A stretch of 64,000 bases of DNA. It comes from Gordionus sp. m RMFG-2023 (lineage: Eukaryota; Nematomorpha; Gordioida; Chordodea; Parachordodidae). Positions 50,352 through 61,519 of this stretch are shown here, in pieces (position 1 is the first letter of the stretch; each line of letters starts with the position of its first letter). The position numbers and the translations under genes were made by a program. The DNA lies in contig NC_088775.1 of NCBI RefSeq assembly GCF_954871325.1, positions 48,213,561-48,277,560 on the forward strand, read 5' to 3'. The notes under the pieces were generated by a model. The model saw nothing but the letters and a program-made list of their open reading frames with translations. It was not told where the DNA came from and searched no databases.

Positions 50352-50984
50352 CTAACTATTTATATCCAAGGTGGCATGGGTGAAGCTGGAATTATTTGAT
50401 CTGGCAAAAGTCGTATTGTTGTCATTATGCAAAATTGGGGTTGGGTTTAGGTGGAGAAAGAAAGATGGAGAATTTCTTTGAACAGCTTTGAAGTGTAAGT
50501 ATTCGACGCAATGCTGTATCAATGGTAAATTCCAGTATCTTTGTTTTATAGAAATTGGATATGAGCGGTTTGGGGCATTTTTGCTCCAGAGGTCTAGTGC
50601 TGCAGTATGATGTGGGTAGTCCCCAAGTGTGTATCGAAATTTAGCAAATGAAGATAAAAAGGCTGAAATGCTCAGGAATATGGGGAATTGGATACCTATA
50701 CCACCTAGCTTTGGTGGAAGGCAGCTTGCATCCAGGAGAATGATGAGAATTCGATATTTAAAATAGATTCGAGAGTATTTTTTAAATGGACTTGAGGGTC
50801 TAAGATATTTCAGAGGACGTGAAAATTGTTGATAAACGAAAGGTATGTAAAATATTTGGAATGAATAGAAAATTATTAAATAAATAAAAAGCCTGATGAG
50901 CAGTAAATGTTTTAAAATATTTTTCATTCTATTGATTTGACAAGGAATTCTTTCTAAAATGAAATATAGCATTTTTTCCTCCAA
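50352..50984 (-). CDS. longest open reading of the LINE: thumb and linker region
   Basis: This reading of 210 codons covers the part between the reverse transcriptase and the endonuclease. Its second half reads ASCLPPKLGGIGIQFPIFLS, ISAFLSSFAKFRYTLGDYPH, AALDLWSKNAPNRS, and KQRYWNLPLIQHCVEYLHFK. The P-P-x-L-G-G-x-G-I phrase is the landmark that follows the catalytic palm in this family. The first half (hydrophobic, IRLFIYLIIFYSF) seems to be shifted or inserted sequence rather than real protein. It is part of the 49745-52446 element and not a host gene. Confidence 0.65.
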   Translation of the reverse strand: MEEKMLYFILERIPCQINRMKNILKHLLLIRLFIYLIIFYSFQIFYIPFVYQQFSRPLKYLRPSSPFKKYSRIYFKYRILIILLDASCLPPKLGGIGIQFPIFLSISAFLSSFAKFRYTLGDYPHHTAALDLWSKNAPNRSYPISIKQRYWNLPLIQHCVEYLHFKAVQRNSPSFFLHLNPTPILHNDNNTTFARSNNSSFTHATLDINS

Positions 50985-53222
50985 TGGGTGAACCTAAGTG
51001 GGTAAAGCTAGACTATAATAAAATTTTCGGGTGGGTAGTAAATTCACACTTAATAGGGTTTAGTGACAGTCCTGTTATAGGGGTTAAGCGATTTATAATT
51101 GTAGGAATTTTTATGATTTCATTATAGGGGCCCGCTAGTTCATCATCCAGGTACCAAACATTTAATTTAGGTCATAATTTGAAGAGATTTCTTTTATGAT
51201 TAGTTGAATACCCTGACTGAATAATGAATGACCTAAAGGATCTCCTTGTTGGATGCCTTGGTTAGAGAGAATGATAGAATTAAATTTTAAAAAAGTGGAT
51301 TGGTTGTAACATGCCGCAATGTATGTTAACTAATCTGGGAATATTTCACAGAAACATGTGTATTATGGAGGATGACACGTGTCGCGGAGTATATACAGGA
51401 GCAAATCATTTTAAAAATTATTCGCTAGAAGAATGACCCTATTACATTAGGTCTTATGTCCCCATTTGTTTTATTTAGGGATATTAAGCGGGCTCCAAAA
51501 ATGATGGGCTGAATGATTTTATATTTGAAAAATATGATTGAGCAATACGGTAAATTGTGTAAGTGTATTTGATATAGGGGTAAAGTTGGTTTAATTATAT
51601 CTTGTAGATAAATGACTCGAAAGCCATCAATGCCTCCAGAAGAATCTTTAATGACATGATTGCATCCAAAATCTCCACCTCAGTTAGTGGAATGGGATTA
51701 TTAGATGGTGGAAGGATGATTTGTGAAAAATTTTGAGGATATTTAGAATTCATGGCCAGGAAAGTTTTATCATCATTGGGCGCCAAAGAATCACTGGATA
51801 AAGCTATGTTGATAGCTGAATTTACATCGCATAGATTTTATTTTCAATAAGCTTAGCCTTTTTTTTTATCTGTCAAAAGATTGAAAGAATTATAGGTTGT
51901 TTGGGTATATCAAATAGCTAGTATCATTTGAATTTAATGTTTTTTTGATGTTTTGTGTTAAATTTGATTTTGATGTTGAAAGGTGTAGATTTAAATATGT
52001 AATGATAAAAGTTTAATCCAATTATCTAAACTTTTAATATTATTATTTAAGGAGGTTAAAATAGCTAATAGTTTTTGTGAAAATAGAATTCGAGCACCTT
52101 TTGGAATGCGAGCTATTGTGGGTGGGAAACTTTCCTTCATAAATTTCCCTAACCATTCATGTGCCTGAACAATAGAGGTTGAACTAATATTATTATCTGG
52201 GCTTGGAGATATAGATGTAGGGAATGTTTCTGTATTGAAGGTATTGTTGAAACTTGAAATTGTAAGAATTGGTTCCATATTAATACTATTAATAATGGCA
52301 GGATAAGAAGATGAAGGCATAGCAGGTTCATTATTGTTAAAGAAAGTCACTGATGAAGGACATCTGTTAGTATATTTACTATGACAAATAATTTTATTCC
52401 CTTTTATTAGGGATACAATTATTTTGCATGTGGGACTTAACACCATGTTTCATATTATTTTTATAAATAATTAAGATTATGGCGTAATTTGTATTGAAAG
52501 ATTCTTGATTTACAAAACAAAACTTATCTAAACTTACGTGATACGTGATAAAATAAAAGCGTTTTCGCCCTCTGGTTGTGGATACAACAGAGACGTTAGG
52601 TTTTCCTCAAAAATCCATCAAATTGGATAGTTAATTAAGGGGAAGAAATCACACGTGGGCAAGCCGCACATACTTATACGCACAACAGTCCGAGAACTGA
52701 TGTTTAAACTTCTATAGACTAATAACAAAAGGAATTGAGCAAAACAAAAGCCTATACCCGAAATAACAAAAGCCTATACCCGATATCTAAAATTCAATTA
52801 GAGTCAGCTGGCTGGATAGGTGATTTATTGTGTTAATATAGTTGAAATATAAAGTATAAAACCGCTTTTTTTAAAATAAAATTTTTTAAAAAATATCAGA
52901 TTTAAATACTCATGATGAATTGATTATAGAAATTGAGACACGATAACAAAAATCCGATATATGAAATATATAAAAGATAAATAACGTGTATAAAACGAGA
53001 ATGATGAAGGAGGTGGTTAATGACAACATGGACAATGGCAATAATGATAACTATTACATATGAAGATATAAATTATAGAAATTCATATATAATTATAATA
53101 ATAAATAAATTTATTACAATATTATACTTATACAAATTTTAAACAAATGCATTCACATTTACAAAGTTATATTAAATAAATTTATTAATTATGCTATAAA
53201 TTATAAATATATACATATACAT

Positions 53223-53405
53223 CAGGGTTGGCATATCGGTCAATTGACCAGAGGAGTATTTGACCGGTATAATATTCTAAAATATTATTAGCAGATAAAT
53301 ATTTTGATATAATTAGCTAGTATGTATTAAAAGCATGTTTATCAATCTTATTAGGTTACAATTTATTTAATATATTTGTATAATGAAGGAATCGTTTTAA
53401 TTACG
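53223..53405 (+). mobile_element. truncated hAT-A end
   Basis: It starts CAGGGTTGGCATATCGGTCA and continues with sequence matching, in inverted orientation, the right end of hAT-A (8562 down to about 7985) including atcaatcttattaggttaca. It stops near 53405 where a different tandem region begins. It lacks the 398-base MITE present in the other copy, with tatgtattaaaag at the empty site. Confidence 0.8.
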
Positions 53406-54339
53406 TGGATCAATTAATAAAACCTATGCAAATATTTAGAGTCTTAATTGGTCCTAAATATTCTTCAAACCAGACATCAGCGGAATCAAAGGTTAATGAG
53501 TTATAAGCAAAATAAGGAAAGTGTGAAATTTTGAAGCTGGCTGAACGATTTGAGTATCAAATACCGAAAATTATACCATTGTGTAGCCCGTTAATTGTTC
53601 CTAATTAATCTTCTACACGGAGAGCAGCGGAATAAACCGTCACTGAGTTATGAGCAAAATAAGAAAGTGTTGGCACTTTTCCAAAACCTAAAATAAAGAT
53701 TATATTTTGAAACTTGGCAATTATTTAGTATTCAGTATCTACGTTAATAATCTCCAAACCGGATATCGGTATCACTAACCGTAACCGTTTTAAAGAGGTA
53801 AAGTTAGCGGAATTATTTTTAAAAAGTGAGGATCAATTACAGAATATTATGCCAATGTGTACCCCGTTAACTGATCCTCCAGAATCTTTAAACCTTATAC
53901 AAGCGGAATGAACCGTTCTGAGTTATGAGCAAAATAAAAAATGTTGGAACTTTGCCAAAACCGATAATAAAAAAAATTATGTTTTGAAAATTGGCAATTA
54001 TTTAGTATTCAATATGTGCATTAATAATCTCCTAACCGGATATTGGTATCCCTAACCGTAACCCAATTATAACCGTTGTTTTAAACGTGAAGTTAGCGGA
54101 ATTATTTTTAGAAAGGTGAGGATCAATTACCGAAAATTATGCCAAAGTGCAGTGCGTTATTTGATCCTCCAGAATCTTTAAACACACCAGTGGAATGAAC
54201 CGTTCGTGAGTTATGAGCAAAATAAAAAATGTTGGCACTTTGCCAAAACCTAAAATATCGAGGCGATAATATTTTTCTGATTAAAATATTGAGTTAGCTT
54301 TTTAAAAATCGGCTCAAATCGAGCCGTTGAACAACACTA
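53406..54339. repeat. tandem region, units about 280-300 bases, ending in a TAGTGTTGTT-type end
   Basis: Shared blocks gagttatgagcaaaataa (53646, 53920, 54210, with a variant near 53500), aaaccggatatcggtatc and ttagcggaattatttttaaa recur three to four times. The last unit runs into aaatcgagccgttgaacaac then acta (54339), an end like those at 36967 and 48159. A matching left end was not found. Confidence 0.7.
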
Positions 54340-54698
54340 GAACGCCATTCGTTATCTTCTTCTAGAAGTAACGAGTAACGATAATGCGTTTCTTTTTTCT
54401 GAGTAACGGTAACCAAAAACGATACTCGTCACCTATAATATTTTCTTAAAAAATATTAAAAATAGAAAAACATTATTTTATTGTATAATAAAATTACTTT
54501 TATTTATTTTTTAATATAAATAATTTAAACCGAGTTTTTAATTCATATCAACTACCATTCCTTCATTTTTATTTTAAATTCTTGTTGTTAAATTTTTAGT
54601 CGAATGTTAATCTAATAAATATTCAATCAAAATTCAAAGTAAATGTTAATTAATATTATATATTATTATTCTATTTTATAATTTATTTTAAGAATATT

Positions 54699-57600
54699 AT
54701 GTCCATAGTACTTACTTTTTCAGATGATGATTTAACCCTTTCTTGGTCCAATAAAGAAAATTAAGGGTACAAAGTCTACACTTTGTAAATGTAAGTTATG
54801 TCCCAACGCAAATTTAGCCTCAATGTCCAGCATATCAAACTAAAAAATATGAAGATAAAAAGATGAATTATTATATTATTATTTAAAAAATTACTTTAAT
54901 AAAGAATATTAAATCATGGGTATTATAAAATAACCATTAAAAAAAATATTCTTTCATAATATTATGAAAAGCTTAATCATTACATTAAAACCCAAGATTA
55001 ACAAAATATTGGTCTTGGTACAAAATATTATATTGGTTTAAACAATATCTTCTATTTCTTATTTTAGTATTGCTATTGGTTTCTCCCCAAATTGTTAATA
55101 AATTTAAAGAATAAAAGTGATTTTAAAAAACTTTGTCTAATAAATATGTATTTTAAATAAATATGGAATAGAACTATGAATTAATATTGTTTTAGAGAAC
55201 TGAACTTAGATATTTTTCCTGATTCCTTTTTAAATGATAATTCTGAATTCTGAAAAAGATAAGAAATTGAAAAATTTTTTTGGCAATTATGATTTCAATT
55301 TTGAATGTTTTCCTTGACAATAAGCTTAGTGAAAAATGCAATTAAATTTTTAAAAGATTTATCTTCAATTATTGAAAAAGCTAAGTTATTTTTAATAAAA
55401 AATTCAGAAATTAATAACATTTTAATTAAAAAATTATAGACTGTACATTCCTCAAAAATGAAAGAGATTAATGAACATTTAAATAATAATAAAAATAAAA
55501 AAAATTGAAGCCAATCAACTCACACTCATTAGGGTGCAGAATTCATCTATATCAAAAATAAAAATAGCTAGCACAATAAGCTGTTGATGAATTATTTTTA
55601 ATTTTGTAATTGAAGAATTACAATCATTTTCAATTGTAGAGAGCACTGCATTTATTAATATTATCAAATTGCAGCCAACTAAAAATGTGATATCTAGGCC
55701 TACCCTCGTATTAAAAATTAACAAAGCATATGACACTATGGCAAAGAAATTAGCGGATGTTTATCATTGGTATATAAATATATATTTCATAGATTGATAA
55801 TACTGTTTTTTATAAATGTTTTTATTTAGGGATGATGATATACTGGCTACACTCAGACACTCTTGAGAGGGTTTCAGCCAGCTTAGCTTGTAAAAGGCTA
55901 AACCAAAAACATACATTTGATTATCTAGCAAAAATAATCTTTGAAATTTTACCACATATAAGATACAAAATAAAGTGACCAAATGCATTGCCGAAAATGC
56001 TAGAAATTATATAAAAGCTTTCAAGTAAAAATGTATAATATATTTTAGGGATGTACCGATTTTTTTATCGGATCGGATTGAGCCGATATTTCACCCATTT
56101 TAAAATATCGGTTATCGGCCAATATTATAAAATTTTCCAATCCGATATAAAATGGCGTCTTTAACAAAAATAAAAAGTTATAAAATTTTTAAAAAAGTTT
56201 ATATCTAAAATCATTTATTTTTATAAATAAAATCGAAATCTCTTTTTGTATATTTTTTTAATAATAATAATTAATAAACATTCTGCCATATTGTTATTTT
56301 TTTCGCGCATTCTGTTTATAAAAGTGTGCGATAATCTCTTTAGAATCTGTTTTTAGTGAAGCTGGTTGACAGTTACAATCGCCGCAGGCTGACCTCTGAT
56401 AAATTTGAAATTTTGGTATTTCTGAAAATAAATCTTCGATATATTAATGTTAAATATTATTTTAAATATTTATTTCAAATTTCATAATATATTTGTTTAT
56501 TACTTATATAGATTAATGTTATATAAAAGTGATTTAACAATAAAAATATTTTATATACTTTTAGAATTGCAAATAAATTGAATATAAAATATAACTGATC
56601 ATTAATATATTTAAATGACATAAGTTATGGTATAGTTAAATTATAGATGTTATACTAATAAAAAGTATATTAAAAATTAAAACCATTGGTATCTTTACAA
56701 AATACAAAAATAGATATGATATCGGATCGGTAATAAGCCGATATCAATTTAATATTGGGAATATCGGATCGGATCGGCCTCCAAAAAGTGGTATTAGTAC
56801 ACCCCTAATATGTTTATTAAAAATTTATTAGAGTATATGAACAAGGAGAGGAATCGGATGATGAAACAGTTCCTCTGCCATTTGATCTAAATGAAAATCA
56901 AAATACTAATGATAGTATTGAATACTTACCTAAGCATCATTCCTGTTTAGCACACACTTTAAATCTCATTGCAAGTGTTAATATTGAAAAGGTAGGTAAT
57001 GATGTCCATTTTTAAACCATTTCAAAAATTACATTTTCTAAGTGTAAGATATTGTGGAATAAACATGGGTCTTCAAACTGTGCAACCATTTTTAAAGAAA
57101 ACATGGGAAGATATCTGATTAAACCGGTTATAACAAGATGGAACTCTCTTTATAACTCCGTGAAATTAATATATAGTCTTATTAAGGAGAATTGCTAAAA
57201 ATTTGGCGAATGAGATAAATCTGAATTACAAAGATTTTCAAATGACGACAAGTCATTCATGAATGAATATTGTATGGTTAGTGTTAATTAAGAAATATGA
57301 TATGTATATATATGATTTTGTAGGTTATGGAACCGATTGCTACCTCTTTCAATTTTAAAGAGAGAAGAAAAAATGCATTTGGGATATCTCACTCCCACGA
57401 TAACTATTATAATATTAAAACTTTAAAAAAGGCTTTAAACAATTTCAAGTTATAAGCCACTTATTAATTCAATCCTGGAAGCAAATATTGCTTACAATTT
57501 ATATTTTGATTATTTTTATTTTCAATAGATTCAAATGCATCTATAAAGATGAATATATACTATCCGCAGTAATTCACCCGCTATTTAAATTGGATTGGCC

Positions 57601-57975
57601 CTGTATAAAATTAGAGATCAACAAAGGAAGAATGCTAGAACTTATTTCCAGTTTGAGAAAAGATCTTGATAAAGAAAGAGCAGACTTAATTCCTTTGTTC
57701 AACACACATACATGAATATTTTCTGATAAAGATAAAAAAAAAATTTGATGAGGAAATGAATGAATATCCTTGTGAAGATGATCTATTGAGCTTTTTTCAA
57801 AATAAAGATAATTCTTTAAATATTTTTAATAAATTCCACAAATTAAAATTTTTATTTATTAAATATAATACAACTCTCCCATCCTCTGCACTAATTGAAT
57901 GTGTGTTTAGCATGCCAATTGTATTGAGCATAGCTCTTGTTTGTCTGATCAAAATTTTGAACATCAATAATTGCT
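54699..57975 (+). pseudogene. hAT (Ac-type) transposase, family B, mostly present
   Basis: The start MSIVLTFSDDDLTLSW at 54699 matches the family B start at 19992. In order follow: BED-finger wording CKLCPNANLASMSSIS (about 54790); LQSFSIVESTAFINIIKLQP and KAYDTMAKKLADVYHW (about 55620-55770, then a GT donor); TLERVSASLACKRLNQKHTF and CIAENARNYIKAFK (about 55850-56025); after the MITE, SDDETVPLPFDLN and CLAHTLNLIASVNIEK (then GTAGGT); CKILWNKHGSSNCATIF and KPVITRWNSLYNSVKLIY; then LFIKYNTTLPSSALIECVFS (about 57850), the hAT dimerisation motif. Few stops are seen, so it was active rather recently, but the MITE insertion and frame breaks make it non-functional now. Confidence 0.75.
56046..56807. 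mobile_element. family C hAT-like MITE, copy 3
   Basis: The ends TAGGGATGTACCGATTT and, inverted, TAGGGGTGTACTAATACC bound the element. The flanks atatattt and atatgttt agree at seven of eight bases. Subterminal atcggatcgg repeats lie at both ends. It splits the family B transposase between NYIKAFK and the SDDETV region, so it postdates it. Confidence 0.85.
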
Positions 57976-58307
57976 AAAAATAATTAAAAAATTGACAAAT
58001 TATATTATCCAATTTTTGTATAATTTTATTTATTTTATAATTATATATATGAAATTTTTTTTTATAAAATGATCATATCTTATATATTCTTTTTGTATAA
58101 TTTTATTCATATTATATATTGTAGAAAAAAATAAATATTTTTTTGTATATATTTAATTTTTTAAGTAACTAGCAACCCGTTACTTTTTTGAATAGTCAGT
58201 TATGCGTGTTCCTTTTATAAAAAGGTAACGAGTAATGGCAACCCCTTCCTTTTTCAGGCGCAGTAATGGTAAGGCGTTTCTTTTTTGTAGTAATGTTTAC
58301 AGCACTA

Positions 58308-59399
58308 TTAAATAAAAATACTCAGCAGTAAGGATAAATCCATGTAGACATATTAAAAGCATATGCATAAATTTAAATTAACATTTTTTTGATTAATTAT
58401 ATTTGTCATTTTAAAATATAATTTTAAAATAAATATTAGAATTTTTTTAAGTTGAAAAAAATATCAACCCAATAATTTATCAGCTGCAAACCCGAAATAT
58501 AAAGAGATAAGTATTGGGATTTCAAATATATAAGAATATCCCAATTAATTTATTAATAAAACATGCTCATTCTTTTAAATATAATATTGTCTCAAAATAT
58601 TACAAGTTTTTATTTTAAAAAATTTTTCCAAAAATATATAATATAAAAAAATTATTTTATATATTTTTGAAGTTAACCCATTAAAATGATTTTGAAACAA
58701 ATTATTTGACTCGTCATCGAGATATGTTTTTTAGACTAAGGAATGTCTGGAAAATATTCTAAATTTTAGAATAATTATAAGAAAAGGTGAAAGAATTTTC
58801 ATTTTTTTTTCAAAAAGACTCCATAGAAATTTTTATAAGTCAATGGCAAGTAAACTATAGAAAAAATAAGTTTATAAATATATTTTTTAGATGAGATGAA
58901 AGATTCCATTTTAACAGTTTTGATAATTTTATAAAGTAACAAAAATGTATTATATTACTCATAAAAAAGTAATTGTTACATAGCTCTTTTTTCCATTCCA
59001 ATATAGGAATTCAAAGATATATTATATAATGTAAAGCTACCTATAGTAACTTAATTTTAATTCTAACTTTTTTCCCATCTATATTGAATATTGTAAGTGT
59101 GCCATATTGAATTAATATTATATCTAACTGAATTACATTTGTATAAATAAATTTAACTTTTCAAAATATCACAATATATTGATTAAATTTATTTTAACAT
59201 TATGATAAGCTATTGGGACATTTTAAATATTTTATATATAATCATATGTACCTATGTACATCAGTAATCATTGAGTAGTTCAAATAAATAAAGAATAGTT
59301 TTGAATATAATTAATTTATAAGAGAGAATTAAATAAGAACTATGCAGTAATAATTCCAAAATAAAAATTTTACAGGTTTTATTTATTCTAAAATATTAC
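58308..59399. other. A+T-rich intronic stretch
   Basis: About 58320-58570 repeats, inverted, the sequence near 48420-49130. I searched the minus strand here for the next MCM8 exon (the VRGTVVRVSN region) and found none. Confidence 0.45.
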
Positions 59400-59484
59400 C
59401 TTGATTTTCAGGGTTATTATTTTCATGAGTGGAAGAGTTTTGAATTGCACTATCTTCTTCATCTTTATCTTTCTTTGAAAATAT
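59400..59484 (-). CDS. MCM8: MCM8-like exon 6
   Basis: It reads IFSKKDKDEEDSAIQNSSTH then ENNNPENQ, an acidic, polar linker at the place where MCM8 has the QVLTKDLERHAAE linker. The acceptor (cctaag) and donor (GGTAATATT) fit, and the phase (0 in, 1 out) follows exon 5. On sequence alone the match is weak; the support is position, phase and splice signals. A 354-base intron separates it from exon 5. Confidence 0.6.
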
Positions 59485-59838
59485 CTTAGGAAAATATTTA
59501 TTTTATAACAATTTTATTCTATCTTACATGATCAATTTTAATTAAAATATACAAGATAAATATATTAAAATTATCTAGGTTGAATATAAGATAAATTAAA
59601 TACAATAAAAACTACAATTATTTTTTAAATAACACTAATAAAAGTTATTTCAATAAGCAATAGGTTGACACAGACTGGCCATCCCATGTAAATTTTTAAA
59701 AAGTATTTTAACTCAGATCATAAAAGTATTTTGAATAAGTTGTCTGGACTCAAAAATATTTATTCCAACAAAACTTTAGAATGGGCTTTGACCTATGCCA
59801 ACCATTAATAAGCAATTAAAATTATTATTATTTATTAC

Positions 59839-59927
59839 ATGATAGCATGAAAATCCCATGCATTTTATAACTTTTTCAGGATCCTCATATAACTTTGATT
59901 TAAAATTTTCAAAATAATTTTTTATAC
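59839..59927 (-). CDS. MCM8: MCM8-like exon 5
   Basis: It reads SIKNYFENFKSKLYEDPEKV then IKCMGFSCYH. The DPEKVIKCMG phrase matches the MCM8 segment I recall as DAPEKTLACMG. Boundaries are the AG acceptor (ataatag, before 59927) and the GTAATA donor (after 59839). The first codon is shared with exon 4 (A + GT), and the exon ends in phase 0. Length is 89 bases. This is the most recognisable exon of the 5' group. Confidence 0.75.
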
Positions 59928-60000
59928 CTATTATATAAATTTTAAAAAAATATAAAAGGAAAAATAATATCCTATTCAAGATAAATTAATAAATAAATAC

Positions 60001-60061
60001 TTAGATGATCTGATACATATTGAACATCTAGATGTATGGCTCCTTTACTGGCAATTTTCTC
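60001..60061 (-). CDS. MCM8: MCM8-like exon 4
   Basis: It reads EKIASKGAIHLDVQYVSDHL plus one base, matching the MCM8 segment I recall as DEIERKGSILVDFKEL. Acceptor tttttag before 60061 and donor GTATTT after 60001. Phase 0 in, phase 1 out. The intron to exon 3 is only 41 bases. Confidence 0.75.
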
Positions 60062-60102
60062 CTAAAAATATATTGTTCATATATACAAAAAGCAAAATTA
60101 AC

Positions 60103-60170
60103 TTTGTTAAACTTTTCACTTTTTAAAAAATTTATAAAAATTCCAATTAATTCTATGTATTCCAATTTCT
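60103..60170 (-). CDS. MCM8: MCM8-like exon 3
   Basis: It reads EKLEYIELIGIFINFLKSEK then FNK, a hydrophobic helix-like stretch that lines up with IEKIQAFEKFFTRHIDLYD in MCM8. Acceptor attaag before 60170; donor GTTAAT after 60103 (a weak donor, chosen because it alone keeps phase with exon 4). Length is 68 bases. Confidence 0.65.
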
Positions 60171-60213
60171 CTTAATAAAAATTATAAAAAAAATATAATA
60201 TATTTTTAAATAC

Positions 60214-60306
60214 CCTCACAAAAATAGTTATTCAATCCAATAAACTTATTGTTTTGTGGTTTTTTTGGTAAAGAATAGTTCGTAATCTCTGATATTACTG
60301 GAGTTT
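60214..60306 (-). CDS. MCM8: MCM8-like exon 2
   Basis: It reads KTPVISEITNYSLPKKPQNN then KFIGLNNYFCE. The KFIGLNNYFCE ending lines up with YKGWKLYFSE of MCM8. Acceptor attattag before 60306 and donor GTATTT after 60214. Phase 1 in and 1 out. The 43-base intron that follows is among the shortest here. Confidence 0.65.
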
Positions 60307-60359
60307 CTAATAATAGATATAAAATATTACAAAATTTATTATTTTATTTTTATCTGTAC

Positions 60360-60387
60360 TTTTCCCAAAATATTTATTTTTTCGCAT
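60360..60387 (-). CDS. MCM8: MCM8-like exon 1 with proposed start codon
   Basis: ATG at 60387-60385 opens MRKNKYFGK and splices at GTACAG (60359-60358) into exon 2 in phase. The reading is short and basic, as are MCM8 N-termini. It was chosen because it joins exon 2 in frame; a start further upstream cannot be excluded. Upstream DNA to 60700 is A+T-rich, with no clear promoter motif that I would defend. Confidence 0.5.
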
Positions 60388-60704
60388 TCAAAATATTTTT
60401 AAATCTTATGCGTGTATGGTGGTTATGTGTAATTTTTTAGTTTTTTTTTTAAAGATTAAACATTAAAAAAATTTCCAAATGGATAAAAAATTTCAACAAT
60501 AAAAAATATTTAAGCTCATAGATAGCATTCAATAATAAATAGAGATGAGATTTGATTTATATATTGCTATTGAAATTAACTGTTTTAAATAGAAACATTG
60601 TATTGTAACTTAAGATTTTGATGAGATTTTACCACCTAAAATTTTTTAACTTTATGGCTTCATTAACAAAATTCTTTAAATGGTCCTAACCAATGGGATA
60701 AAAA

Positions 60705-61110
60705 TAACTCGGTTAACAGGGGGTATTTATTAAATTTTAGTGTCTCCATTTGGCTGATGAAGTCTGGAAGGAAATTGCTGGCTGCAAATATATCTATACA
60801 TGCATAATTTCAAGCTAATACTTTTTCTTTGAATGGTATAATAGTTATGTAATATGGTCTTTTTCCATCAGTTAGGTTGAGTCTTATGGGTTCCAAAAAG
60901 ATGGGTACCCTGTTATATTGATTTTAGCGAGAATTTATTGTGATAGCCTACGACTTAACTACACTCTGTATTAAATACAAGCTTACCAAAGAACATTTGT
61001 ACCCTAAACCGTTAAACTACTGTTATGCGGAGTTCTTCAGCAATAATATGAAGTTCCAAATTTAGGAACCAAGGCAACTTAAAATCTGGCATCACTTCCA
61101 GATAACAAGT
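60705..61110 (-). pseudogene. LINE fragment: endonuclease region
   Basis: From high to low coordinates the minus strand reads LPWFLNLELHIIAEELRITV, then after stops VGYHNKFSLKS, then VPIFLEPIRLNLTDGKRPYY, ITIIPFKEKVLA, and YACIDIFAASNF. This matches the family's LPS..LGL.L.NE.LRIAVALR, knuckle, LEPPGL..DGKRPDGMTLIP, and WDATCVDTFA blocks. RPD is changed to RPY, so the endonuclease site is lost. It lies upstream of the MCM8 start, oriented the same way. Confidence 0.7.
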
Positions 61111-61519
61111 TCGAAATAAGGAAAGCTACAGAACGAGCAATTAAGAGGTTAAGGATTTTTATAGGGATTTATTCTCCATCTCGAAAGAGATAAGAATACC
61201 ATAATTTAATAAAAGTAGAAAAGACCAAAAATCATGTGACATTCTGTGAATTAGACATGTTAAATTTATCATATTTACCACGGTCTAATCCATATTTCTG
61301 TTAAAATTATCACATTTATTTATATACCAATATCAATATCCAAATCTTTCATTTAATTAATTATCTTACATATATATATATACAGTCATAAACATAATAT
61401 TAACAATATCTAAATATTTCATCAGCGTCTACATGACAGAATTTTCACTGGATGCAAACCCCCTTCAAAAACCTTTGCCTACCCTCCTAAAAAATTTACC
61501 ACCTGCCAAATATCAATAT

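Larger units (their letters stand above)
49745..52446 (-). mobile_element. LINE with reverse transcriptase and restriction-like endonuclease, longest copy
   Basis: This is a non-LTR retrotransposon read on the minus strand. In order it shows: an N-terminal region (from 52446) with ARIPKGARILFSQKLLAIL (near 52080), then SAINIALSSDSLAPNDDKTF (near 51800), which leads into the reverse transcriptase; motif B GIQQGDPLG (51231-51260); catalytic motif C WYLDDELAGP with YLDD at 51142-51153; LPPKLGGIGIQFP (near 50700); the pre-knuckle region; and an endonuclease with LEPSGLSPDNQTRPDCMTLV then PWR (50060-50130). The tail continues GSDTCGSFGPQALKL and RQRISIEICRSNCIS. CCHC plus RPD followed by an aspartate fits LINEs of the R2/CRE/NeSL type rather than those with an AP endonuclease. 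It is broken: motifs B and C are in different frames and stops occur. The clade is not settled. Confidence 0.8.
54340..58307 (+). mobile_element. family B hAT, autonomous-type copy
   Basis: The right end (58290-58307, inverted TAGTGCTGTAAACATTACT) and the left subterminal gttactcgttacc-type repeats match the 15805-20368 element in opposite orientation. The extreme left end has been replaced by the neighbouring tandem element at 54339, so no target duplication can be read (ttaaataa follows the right end). The interior holds a spliced transposase on the plus strand and the family C MITE at 56046-56807. Confidence 0.8.
4327..60387 (-). other. MCM8: MCM8-like helicase gene, partial, with a transposon-filled intron region
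   Basis: This is the inferred extent of one minus-strand gene within the window. MCM8 is an AAA+ helicase that acts with MCM9 in homologous recombination and replication-fork repair in the nucleus. The 5' coding exons (59400-60387) match the N-terminal part of MCM8, and the exon at 4327-4502 matches the segment that follows the zinc motif in the N-terminal domain. Orientation and order fit a single gene. Roughly 110 residues expected between exon 6 and the 4.3-kb exon were not found, nor was the AAA+ half, which would lie below 4327 or beyond the window. The roughly 55 kb between the two groups is almost all mobile elements. Two partial copies or a rearrangement could also give this layout. 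Confidence 0.6.
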
